23,422 nucleotides of DNA, from contig JAYEHK010000033.1 of assembly GCA_034659475.1 (NCBI GenBank), positions 1-23,422 on the forward strand, read 5' to 3'. Every line of letters starts with the position of its first letter. Positions within the stretch are counted from its first letter, which is position 1. Under the pieces are notes generated by a model that saw only the letters and a list, made by a program, of their open reading frames with translations, ran no database searches and was not told the origin of the DNA. Shown one piece after another: positions 17,000-23,306 of the stretch. Source of the stretch: JAYEHK01 sp034659475 (GTDB lineage: Bacteria > Bacillota > Syntrophomonadia > Syntrophomonadales > Syntrophomonadaceae). The position numbers were made by a program, and so were the translations under genes.

Positions 17000-17096
17000 T
17001 TAATTAGAAAATAGGTTGAGTATATGCGGATTTATTAGTTGGACAGTTGGTTAGTTGGACAGTTGGAACGTTGAAGTGGGTTAATTAGAAAATAGG
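17000..17096. repeat. Perfect tandem 16-mer nested between direct repeats
   Basis: TTAGTTGGACAGTTGG occurs twice in exact tandem (17035-17050, 17051-17066), followed by a degenerate partial unit. The exact 16-mer TTAATTAGAAAATAGG occurs at 17000-17015 and again at 17081-17096, bracketing the tandem. There is no ORF. This looks like slippage or remnant insertion DNA. Confidence 0.7.
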
Positions 17097-17110
17097 ATTA
17101 TTTTAACGCA

Positions 17111-17200
17111 GATTCACGCTGATGTCCGCTGATGAACGCTGATAATTCTTTAAAATATATAAAACAGCGTGTATCAGCGATAATCAGCGTATATCAGCGT
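17111..17200. repeat. Inverted array of 10-bp CGCTGAT repeats
   Basis: Left arm: four decamers in register (17111-17150), three ending CGCT and beginning GAT. Right arm: four decamers (17161-17200) carrying ATCAGCG, the reverse complement. The spacer between is AT-rich. The arms could pair into a long hairpin. The 10-bp period equals about one helical turn. The right arm abuts copy C of the intergenic element. Confidence 0.75.
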
Positions 17201-17291
17201 TAAAATCGTTCCCATCCCCGGGTTGCCCACTGATTTTCATCGGCGGTTGTGCGTGCCCTTTGGATGTGGTCTGCGGTCATGGTGAGTTAGT
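17197..17291 (+). repeat. Intergenic repeat element, copy C
   Basis: Begins with GCGTTAAAATCGTTCCC, identical to 59-75, and continues with high similarity through CTGATTTTCATC and GGTTGTG. It ends near GGTCATGGTGAGTTAG, resembling the ends of copies A and B. With the others it defines a dispersed non-coding family about 80-95 bp long. Confidence 0.65.
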
Positions 17292-17294
17292 TAG

Positions 17295-17327
17295 AAAAAA
17301 AGGAGGAGAATAATCTCCTCCTTTTTT
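17295..17327. terminator. Bidirectional terminator between mutS2 and pbp1A
   Basis: AGGAGGAG (17301-17308) pairs with CTCCTCCT (17315-17322). Runs of A (17295-17301) and T (17322-17327) flank it, giving U-tracts in both directions. It ends converging mutS2 and pbp1A transcripts. Confidence 0.9.
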
Positions 17328-17334
17328 GTGTAGA

Positions 17335-19620
17335 TTAATCTTGCGCTTTGTTGTGTTTTGGTTTATCTTCACGGTCCTTTTGGAGACCTGGAATGAGTGA
17401 AGGAATTTTGTCTTTAACTACATTCTTGATCAAGGCGGGCATATTAAATTCGGTATGGATATCACATTCCTCGGTTGGAAGTTTTTCCGGATCATAGCTT
17501 TCCTCGGAGACCCGAACGCCCACAATGGATTTTGTATCAGGGCAATAACGACCGGCCAGTTTACCGGATTCATTACAAACAGATACGAGTTCATGAATTT
17601 CACAGGTACCGGTTGGAACATTTGCAGTCCTAGCGAATTCTGAAATAATGTCATCCGCTGGACAGATCGCCGAGGGAAGCTTGCCTGACTTGGAACAAAC
17701 TGCCACCTCAACAACATTTGATGGCCTTGTAAAGGCTCCGGCTGGCGTATTTTCATGGGCTTTTTGCATCATGGAACGGAACAGTTTCGCCGGGTATCCT
17801 CCGCCATAAACGTTATGCATGGTTTCCTTCTCATCATACCCCATCCAGACTGCAGCGGAATAAGCGGGGGTCAGGCCGCAAAACCATGAATCATTGTATT
17901 CCTCAGATGTTCCGGTTTTTCCGCCTGTTGGGACACCGGGTACGGCTGCATTGGTACCTGTGCCTGCTTGCACCACTGTTTGCAGCATACTGGTCATTAA
18001 CCAGGCAGTGTCTTCTCCCATAACCTTCTGCGGGGATACATTAGCTTCATAGATGACCACGCCATTCTGATCAACAATTTTGCGAATAAAATGTGGCTTT
18101 ATATAATAGCCGCCAGTGCCAAAAGCTCCGTAGGCACCAGCCATTTGAAGTGGATTGGTACCTTTGGTTAGTCCTCCCAGCGAAAGGGGCGCAAGTGCCA
18201 GATCATTGTTCCCCGGCGTGTCTACCAGACTGAGACCAAGAGATTTTCCGAAATCATAACCGGTACGTACACCCAGGGTGTCAAGCATTTGCACAGCATA
18301 GGTATTGATGGACCATTGAACCGCGGTTCTCATTGTGATTAAACCACGGTAGCTATAATCGTAGTTTTTAGGCTGCCAAACAGAGTTCCCGATCTTATAG
18401 GAAATGGGGGAGTCATCAAACACGGTAAAAGGCATAAAACCATTTTCAAGAGCTGGCGCATAAACAGTTACTGGCTTGATGGAGGAACCGGGTTGTCTGT
18501 ATGCATTTATAGCCCGATTAAAACCACGCTGTCTCTCGTATTCACGACCGCCCATTACAGATTTGACCTCACCATTCTGATGATCAATAATGACCATACC
18601 TACCTGAACAATTTGGTCATTTTTGGTCTCTGAAGGAAAATTGGCCGGGTTGGCAAAATATTCTTCTGCGTGTACCTGCAGATTAGGATTCATGGTGGTA
18701 TAGATTTTCAATCCTGAACGATAAATAGAGTCTTCTGGATCTTCAAATTTGTCTGTTGAACCTAAGATGTCCAGTGTTTCATCAATAACAGAGTCTATAA
18801 AATAACCATACTGCTTACGCGTAGATTGGGTTTGAACAAACTGCAGTTCAGTATTAAAGGCTTCTTCAGCTTCTGTGGCACTGATATTACCGCAGGTTAC
18901 CATATTATTTAATACAATCTTTTGTCGGGCTCTGGCGCGATCATAATGTTCAAACGGATTATAGCCGTTGGGACTCTGGGGAAGACCTGCCAGGATTGAA
19001 CATTCAGCCAGGCTTAATTCGCTGACATCTTCACCAAAATAAGTATTTGCAGCTGCCTGTACTCCATATGACCCAGCACCAAAATTAATCATGTTCAGGT
19101 ACATTTCCATAATCTCTTCTTTTGAATAATGGGATTCCAATTTAAATGCTAAAATAATTTCTTTAAATTTTCTTTCAAACTTTTTGTCAAGTTCAAGAAA
19201 GGCATTTCGAGCTAGCTGCTGGGTAATGGTACTCGCTCCCTGACCGGTGATATCCCGGCTGGTCACGTTGTATACCAGGGCACGTGCAATCCCCTTAAAG
19301 TTAACGCCATGATGATTATAAAAATCACGGTCTTCGGTTGCGATGACTGCATTAATCAGATTATCTGGTAGTTTCTCATAAGAGACCTCGGTTCGATTTT
19401 GTCCTGCATGCAGTCTGGAAAACATCTCATTCTGGTCATCATAGAGCAGCGTTGCATTTGCACCTGATAATTGAGTGGGATCAAACGGTGGCAGAGTCGA
19501 AGCAGCATATCCAAGTACACCGATAATCGAACCCAAGCCCAGCAAAATAAATAAAAATAAAATAAGGGGCCATCTTCTGCGTTGTTTATGGGGAGTTTTT
19601 TTCTTGTTTTTCTTGGCCAT
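17335..19620 (-). CDS. Class A penicillin-binding protein PBP1A
   Basis: This bifunctional peptidoglycan synthase has 761 residues. A basic cytoplasmic tail and one membrane helix (about 17-40) precede the GT51 glycosyltransferase with E96 in ATEDRDFYNH and GQGASTITQQ at 127-136. The transpeptidase has S379-x-x-K382, S437-I-N439 and K568-T-G570, all intact. The C-terminus carries two tandem cysteine-rich units (C642-C673 and C682-C719), each with VC..SGKL, a CP pair and a final C-x-IH, then a basic tail. ATG 19620 is chosen because AGGAGG lies upstream and the following KKNKKK tail is typical. The frame is open to 19773, but those residues do not look like PBP. It ends at the shared terminator. 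Confidence 0.92.
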   Translation of the reverse strand: MAKKNKKKTPHKQRRRWPLILFLFILLGLGSIIGVLGYAASTLPPFDPTQLSGANATLLYDDQNEMFSRLHAGQNRTEVSYEKLPDNLINAVIATEDRDFYNHHGVNFKGIARALVYNVTSRDITGQGASTITQQLARNAFLELDKKFERKFKEIILAFKLESHYSKEEIMEMYLNMINFGAGSYGVQAAANTYFGEDVSELSLAECSILAGLPQSPNGYNPFEHYDRARARQKIVLNNMVTCGNISATEAEEAFNTELQFVQTQSTRKQYGYFIDSVIDETLDILGSTDKFEDPEDSIYRSGLKIYTTMNPNLQVHAEEYFANPANFPSETKNDQIVQVGMVIIDHQNGEVKSVMGGREYERQRGFNRAINAYRQPGSSIKPVTVYAPALENGFMPFTVFDDSPISYKIGNSVWQPKNYDYSYRGLITMRTAVQWSINTYAVQMLDTLGVRTGYDFGKSLGLSLVDTPGNNDLALAPLSLGGLTKGTNPLQMAGAYGAFGTGGYYIKPHFIRKIVDQNGVVIYEANVSPQKVMGEDTAWLMTSMLQTVVQAGTGTNAAVPGVPTGGKTGTSEEYNDSWFCGLTPAYSAAVWMGYDEKETMHNVYGGGYPAKLFRSMMQKAHENTPAGAFTRPSNVVEVAVCSKSGKLPSAICPADDIISEFARTANVPTGTCEIHELVSVCNESGKLAGRYCPDTKSIVGVRVSEESYDPEKLPTEECDIHTEFNMPALIKNVVKDKIPSLIPGLQKDREDKPKHNKAQD

Positions 19621-19854
19621 TGATAAAATACGCCTCCTGCTTGAAATCGTAATTTGTACTTTACACAAAATGAGAAAAATCCTTCTTTTACTTATCTGTA
19701 TATACGAACAATCAATCTTAATTATTACATAATACTGACCTGACGTATATTTCTTTTTTCTGCCTGTGTTCAATTCTGGCTGTTTAAACCGGTGTGAGTA
19801 CGGAATAACTGTGCAGATAGGAGAGGAGAAATGGGTCTTGAAAACTGCATGTGA

Positions 19855-19884
19855 TTGCGCAATGTTTGGAAACTATGCTATCAT
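19855..19884 (+). promoter_or_regulatory. Promoter-like sequence in the pbp1A upstream spacer
   Basis: TTGCGC (19855-19860), 18 bp, then TG-C-TATCAT (19876-19884), an extended -10. It points at the mini-ORF and the perfect hairpin downstream. The rest of 19621-19850 holds the pbp1A upstream region and nothing else I can support. Confidence 0.4.
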
Positions 19885-19907
19885 TTTTCTGACAAGGAAA
19901 TAATGAA

Positions 19908-19976
19908 GTGAATACAAATATACAGGAACAGGTGCAAGAGCAGTTGGCGCTTATTGAACGGAGAAAAATGCAGTGA
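19908..19976 (+). CDS. Mini-ORF, possibly the start of a frameshifted small gene
   Basis: GTG 19908 follows AAGGA with good spacing and encodes 22 residues (MNTNIQEQVQEQLALIERRK then MQ). A stop follows, but a +1 frame shift continues as EENFVLQTEMVIQVGKRKFV and on to a TGA at 20062-20064, inside the loop of the perfect hairpin. Together this would make about 50 residues with a helical, charged character. I do not recognise a family. It could be a decayed gene, a sequence error or chance. Confidence 0.25.
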   Translation: MNTNIQEQVQEQLALIERRKMQ

Positions 19977-20031
19977 GGAAAATTTTGTTCTGCAGACTGA
20001 AATGGTTATTCAAGTAGGCAAAAGGAAGTTT

Positions 20032-20096
20032 GTTAATACCAACAGCAAAGGGCCGGAATCCTGAGCGGATTCCGGCCCTTTGCTGTTGGTATTAAC
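20032..20096. terminator. Perfect 30-bp inverted repeat, probable bidirectional terminator
   Basis: Positions 20032-20061 are the exact reverse complement of 20067-20096, with loop TGAGC. The GC-rich core GGGCCGGAATCC is flanked by AAA and TTT, so a terminator role is likely for the minus-strand gene ending at 20113 and for any plus-strand transcript from 19885. The stem is much longer and more perfect than typical terminators, and no long T-tract follows on either side. Confidence 0.6.
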
Positions 20097-20112
20097 GTGC
20101 ATCGTAAGCTTA

Positions 20113-20364
20113 TTAGTAACCACGTGCAAGGTCTTTTAAGGTCCTTGCCATTTCGTCCAGGTGACCTTCGAAAAATATGGCATAACCTCTAACACCCTTA
20201 ACCTCAAGGGAGAGCAGATTAATAAACGTGAATCCCACTTCTTCAAGCATGCTTTTTTCCACGCTGCGAATGGTTTCCAGGTCTCGATCGTTCACTTTTT
20301 TCGCGCTGCAGAATACTTCGTTGCCCTTTCCATTCATGAGTGCCGTTGCCACAAGTGTGCGCAT
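20113..20364 (-). CDS. Small protein of unknown function (83 residues)
   Basis: I do not recognise this protein. It starts MRTLVATALMNGKGNEVFCS, is soluble, with mixed alpha/beta character, one Cys, and an EGHLDEMARTLKDLARGY helical end. The ORF can extend to 20457, but those residues are hydrophobic and would cross the tRNA terminator. ATG 20364 has GGCAGG upstream on its strand. It lies downstream of a promoter-like sequence and ends 17 bp before the perfect hairpin, forming a neat one-gene unit, which supports it being real. The tRNA genes upstream on the same strand are separated by a terminator. Function cannot be inferred. Confidence 0.6.
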   Translation of the reverse strand: MRTLVATALMNGKGNEVFCSAKKVNDRDLETIRSVEKSMLEEVGFTFINLLSLEVKGVRGYAIFFEGHLDEMARTLKDLARGY

Positions 20365-20389
20365 CTCCGTTTTCCTGCCTTTCTGAATA

Positions 20390-20418
20390 AGAATATGTTT
20401 ATCGTATGTTGCTGACAA
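20390..20418 (-). promoter_or_regulatory. Possible sigma-A promoter of the 83-residue gene
   Basis: On the minus strand TTGTCA (20413-20418), 17 bp, TATTCT (20390-20395). The -35 matches at 5 of 6 and the -10 at 4 of 6. It sits just downstream of the tRNA terminator and about 26 bp before the start codon. Confidence 0.4.
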
Positions 20419-20445
20419 AAGTGCAATCAATCTTATGATAATACA

Positions 20446-20472
20446 AAACAAGACCACTCTGTCGAGTGGTCT
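20446..20472 (-). terminator. Terminator of the tRNA-Gln/tRNA-Glu unit
   Basis: AGACCACTC (20451-20459) pairs with GAGTGGTCT (20464-20472) around a 4-nt loop. On the minus strand it is followed by TGTTTTGT. It lies 12 bp past the end of tRNA-Glu. Confidence 0.8.
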
Positions 20473-20484
20473 TTGTTACAAAAT

Positions 20485-20560
20485 TGGTAGCCCCAAGGGG
20501 AATCGAACCCCTGTCTCCGCCGTGAGAGGGCGGCATCCTGGGCCTCTAGACGATGGGGCC
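20485..20560 (-). tRNA. tRNA-Glu (anticodon CTC)
   Basis: 76 nt including encoded CCA. Acceptor stem GGCCCCA pairs with TGGGGCT (with a G1-U72 pair), anticodon stem CCGCC/GGCGG with loop CTCTCAC gives CTC, and the T-arm has GGTTCGATTCC. It reads GAG codons. Transcribed after tRNA-Gln with a 5-nt gap. Confidence 0.93.
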
Positions 20561-20565
20561 AAAAT

Positions 20566-20639
20566 TGGCAGCCGGAGAAGGGCTCGAACCCTCACGAACT
20601 GAGCCAGAGTCAGTCGTGCTACCATTACACCATCCGGCT
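20566..20639 (-). tRNA. tRNA-Gln (anticodon CTG)
   Basis: 74 nt including CCA. Acceptor AGCCGGA pairs with TCCGGCT and the discriminator base is G. The anticodon stem ACTGA/TCAGT has loop CTCTGGC, giving CTG, which reads CAG. The T-arm has GGTTCGAGCC. A1-U72 is typical for tRNA-Gln. First gene behind the consensus promoter. Confidence 0.92.
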
Positions 20640-20669
20640 GCGCTTTGCACAGTGTTCCGCGCAGGATTT

Positions 20670-20698
20670 ATTATAATACAGGCAAATAGGAATGTCAA
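20670..20698 (-). promoter_or_regulatory. Perfect sigma-A promoter of the tRNA unit
   Basis: On the minus strand, TTGACA (20693-20698), exactly 17 bp, TATAAT (20670-20675): full consensus in both hexamers. The predicted start is near 20663, about 24 nt before tRNA-Gln. The rest of 20699-20851 holds no gene I can support. Confidence 0.92.
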
Positions 20699-20851
20699 AA
20701 TGTTTTCTGTAAAAATAACCTTTTTTATGGTCAGCCATTCAATTTGCAGATTAACCCCAGTGCCGGCAGGGCAATAGCACTGATGAAAATGGTGGTTGAA
20801 CCAGTAAGGTAAGAGATATTTACCAGGCTTGTTCTCGGATCACGGAGTCAA

Positions 20852-22291
20852 TCAGCTCTGCTCCTGAATAAAATGAATGGCTTGTTCAGTTCTTATTATG
20901 CAATTTTTTCGACCCAGTATTACCATTACGTCAAAGATACCTGGCGTATTGGTGCGGCCAGAAAGAGCCAGCCGAGCAGGATGAATGAGGTCGCCTGCTT
21001 TTACGTTTAGTTCTGTGGCTTTTGCACGAAGCATTTCTTCAAGCTTACTGGTACTAAAGGAATCAGCTGTTGTTAGAATCTCTAATACACTCTGAAGTAA
21101 GTCAATTGCGCCTGGTTTGGAGAAGTGTTTTTTCATTCCTTTGGTATCATAACTATCAACGTCTTCAAAAAAGTATTCAACTGCATCAAAAATTTCATTC
21201 GTTGTCTTTACACGATTCTTAACGAGCTCGACGACGTTCGTAAAATAGGATTGATTATCGACGGTTAACCAGCCTTTTCTAATCGCTTCCGGCTTAATCA
21301 GTTGGATCAATCGGTTTGTTTCAGCCTCTGCGACATAATGACCATTCATCCAGGTGAGTTTTTCCGTATCATATACGGCAGCTGACTTTGAAACATTAGA
21401 CAGGTTAAAACGGTTTATTAACTCTGTTAGGTTAAAAAAAGTAATATCTTCGCCTGAAGACCAGCCCAGAAGTGCAAGATAATTAATCATTGTTTCTGGT
21501 AAGTAACCGTTATCTCTGAATTCCTGAACGGATGTAGCACCATGACGTTTGGAGAGCTTGCTTCTGTCTGGAGCCAGGATCATGGATACATGGGCGAAGT
21601 TGGGGACCTCAAATCCGAGTGCTTCATATAGAAGCAATTGCTTTGGAGTATTGGGCAAATGCTCTTCTGCCCTTATTACATGATTTATCTTCATTTCATG
21701 GTCATCAATGACGACTGCAAGATTATAGGTAGGCCAACCATCAGACTTACATATAATAGAGTCGTCAAACAGTTTATTCTCAAAATGAACTGATCCGCGG
21801 ACCTGGTCCTCAACGGTGGTTGTCCCAGTTTGCGGCATCTTAAAACGAACCACAGGCTGTAATCCCGAAGCCAGCTTGTTGTTAACTTCTGCAGGTGTTA
21901 AATCTCTGCACTTGCCATCATATCCAAGGTTTTGTTCTCTTCTGGCAGCCAATTCTTTCGAAGAACAAAAACAATAGTAGGCTTTGCCTTCGTTAAGTAG
22001 TTTTTCTATATAGTGTTGATAAATAGCCAAACGTTCACTCTGACGATAAGGACCGTATGGTCCTTGAATATCAGGTCCCTCGTCCCAATCTAAACCCAAC
22101 CATCGCAGTCCTTCTACAATGCCAGCGGCAGAAGATTCTGTAGAACGACCCAGATCAGTATCTTCCAGTCGAAGTATAAATTTACCTTGATTACTCCGAG
22201 CATAAAGCCAATTAAAAAGCGCTGTGCGGGCGCCGCCTATGTGCAGTGTTCCTGTAGGACTCGGTGCAAAACGAACTCTAACTTCATTCAT
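20852..22291 (-). CDS. gltX: Glutamyl-tRNA synthetase
   Basis: This is a class I aminoacyl-tRNA synthetase of 479 residues in the cytosol, attaching glutamate to tRNA-Glu. The HIGH-type motif is PTGTLHIGG (12-20), with the KMSKS-type motif KLSKR at 245-249. A possible zinc site is formed by C107, C109, Y124 and C128. The C-terminal helical anticodon domain covers about 320-479. In many Firmicutes this enzyme is non-discriminating and also charges tRNA-Gln, which is then amidated; the sequence read here cannot decide this. Start ATG 22291 has GGAGTG upstream. It lies on the same strand as tRNA-Gln and tRNA-Glu, which follow it behind their own promoter. It is divergent from yunB. Confidence 0.95.
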   Translation of the reverse strand: MNEVRVRFAPSPTGTLHIGGARTALFNWLYARSNQGKFILRLEDTDLGRSTESSAAGIVEGLRWLGLDWDEGPDIQGPYGPYRQSERLAIYQHYIEKLLNEGKAYYCFCSSKELAARREQNLGYDGKCRDLTPAEVNNKLASGLQPVVRFKMPQTGTTTVEDQVRGSVHFENKLFDDSIICKSDGWPTYNLAVVIDDHEMKINHVIRAEEHLPNTPKQLLLYEALGFEVPNFAHVSMILAPDRSKLSKRHGATSVQEFRDNGYLPETMINYLALLGWSSGEDITFFNLTELINRFNLSNVSKSAAVYDTEKLTWMNGHYVAEAETNRLIQLIKPEAIRKGWLTVDNQSYFTNVVELVKNRVKTTNEIFDAVEYFFEDVDSYDTKGMKKHFSKPGAIDLLQSVLEILTTADSFSTSKLEEMLRAKATELNVKAGDLIHPARLALSGRTNTPGIFDVMVILGRKNCIIRTEQAIHFIQEQS

Positions 22292-22365
22292 TGTATATTC
22301 ACTCCTTCAATATAATATAGTAGCCTACAAAATACCAAAATTCAAAATAATTGTTTTTAGTGTGC

Positions 22366-22393
22366 ACCAAGTGTAACTATTTTTCATATATTA
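22366..22393 (+). promoter_or_regulatory. Candidate mother-cell (sigma-K/sigma-E type) promoter of yunB
   Basis: CATATATTA (22385-22393) fits the sigma-K -10 pattern CATA-N3-TA, with AC 17 bp upstream (22366-22367). The sigma-E -10 is similar. The motif is short, so chance matches are possible. Context with a sporulation gene supports it. Confidence 0.35.
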
Positions 22394-22455
22394 ATAGTAA
22401 GAAATGAGGGGCTAAAGTTTGAAAAATAAAGAGCCATTCTTCAGGGGGCGATTAA

Positions 22456-23109
22456 TTGTATCTGCGAAGAGGTGCATTTGTATTTGTAGGGATTGGACTC
22501 ATAATCGTTATCGTACTGATCGTAACCATGGATTTCAAATTAAAATCAAGTGTTCTTGAAATTGCTCAATCTAAAGCGCAGCTAAAAACGGTAGAAATGA
22601 TCACTGGGGTAGTTAATGATAAAGTAGTAGTGGATACCGAGTATCAAAATATTATCTGTATTCACAAAGATGATCAAGGGCGAATAGTTATGGTACAGCC
22701 CAATACCGTAGAGTTAAACCGATTAATGGCTCGAACGGTGGGAGAAGTAGCACATCTGCTTGGTGAAATGGAAGGGGAAACAATCGGGATTCCGTTGGGA
22801 CAGTTAACAGGATCAGAAATCCTGGCCGGGTACGGACCAAAAGTAATGGTCAAAATTATTCCGGCTGGTCAAGTCTTTGTTAACGTAGAAAACAAATTTG
22901 AGGAGGCTGGAATTAATCAAAGTCGTCATCTTATTTATCTAACCATTAATAGTTCTATTAAAATTGCGGTGCCTTTCATGGACCGACAGATTAATGTTTC
23001 AAACACAATTCCGCTTGCGGAAACCATTATTGTTGGGACCGTTCCAGAAACATATGTTCATTTTACAGGTTCCAGTGATGAATTATATCCATTGATACGA
23101 AAACAATAG
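22456..23109 (+). CDS. yunB: Sporulation protein YunB
   Basis: This 217-residue protein has one N-terminal membrane helix (about 7-26, FVFVGIGLIIVIVLIVTM) and a long extracytoplasmic domain typical of YunB. Motifs include NTVELNRLMARTV, IPLGQLTGSEILAGYGPKV and a final VPETYVHF. YunB is a sporulation protein made in the mother cell in Bacillus; its mechanism is unclear. TTG 22456 has AGGGGG (22443-22448) at good distance and follows an in-frame TAA directly. An alternative TTG 22419 with GAGGGG (22406-22411) in another frame encodes a plausible basic lead (LKNKEPFFRGRLI) that would join YunB if one base were removed. So the true start may be 22419 with a frameshift. Confidence 0.85.
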   Translation: MYLRRGAFVFVGIGLIIVIVLIVTMDFKLKSSVLEIAQSKAQLKTVEMITGVVNDKVVVDTEYQNIICIHKDDQGRIVMVQPNTVELNRLMARTVGEVAHLLGEMEGETIGIPLGQLTGSEILAGYGPKVMVKIIPAGQVFVNVENKFEEAGINQSRHLIYLTINSSIKIAVPFMDRQINVSNTIPLAETIIVGTVPETYVHFTGSSDELYPLIRKQ

Positions 23110-23147
23110 TACCTGTGAATAGTTCATTTGAAGTATGGAAATAGTAT

Positions 23148-23270
23148 TTGTGTGGATGTTTTCATGGCAAATTTACGCTGTCATTTGAAAAAACAATTAC
23201 TGATGAAGCCGGAAAACGCAATGGATTATTCAACACGCAACCTGGTGTGCTAATTCAAAAAAGTAGGTAA
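23148..23270 (+). CDS. Short ORF of unknown function, possibly broken
   Basis: A 40-codon frame from TTG 23148 encodes GKFTLSFEKTITDEAGKR and more, with natural-looking amino acid use. An ATG at 23164 in another frame (MANL...) would join it as MAKFTLSFEK if one A were added near 23171. There is no strong ribosome site. I do not recognise a family. It may be a decayed small gene. It is followed directly by the strong promoter at 23277. Confidence 0.25.
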   Translation: MCGCFHGKFTLSFEKTITDEAGKRNGLFNTQPGVLIQKSR

Positions 23271-23276
23271 ATAACG

Positions 23277-23306
23277 TTGACAGGGTAACCGCCAGGATGA
23301 TAAGAT
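23277..23306 (+). promoter_or_regulatory. Strong promoter, probably of an rRNA operon
   Basis: TTGACA (23277-23282), 18 bp, TAAGAT (23301-23306), with TG at 23298-23299 giving an extended -10. Strength and downstream sequence suit an rRNA operon. Confidence 0.7.

Noticed and set aside
17111..17200. Decamer arrays considered as a CRISPR array
   Set aside because: Units are 10 bp with no spacers and are arranged in inverted orientation; no cas genes are present.
19621..19773. N-terminal extension of PBP1A to 19773
   Set aside because: The added residues are not PBP-like and include the ribosome site for ATG 19620.
20553..20777. Plus-strand ORF containing AGEGLEPSRTEPESVVLPLHHP
   Set aside because: It is the well-known false ORF on the antisense of a tRNA; it reads through tRNA-Gln on the other strand.
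22292..22455. T-box leader for gltX
   Set aside because: The distance from the likely promoter to the start codon is too short, and no T-box motif or terminator is seen.
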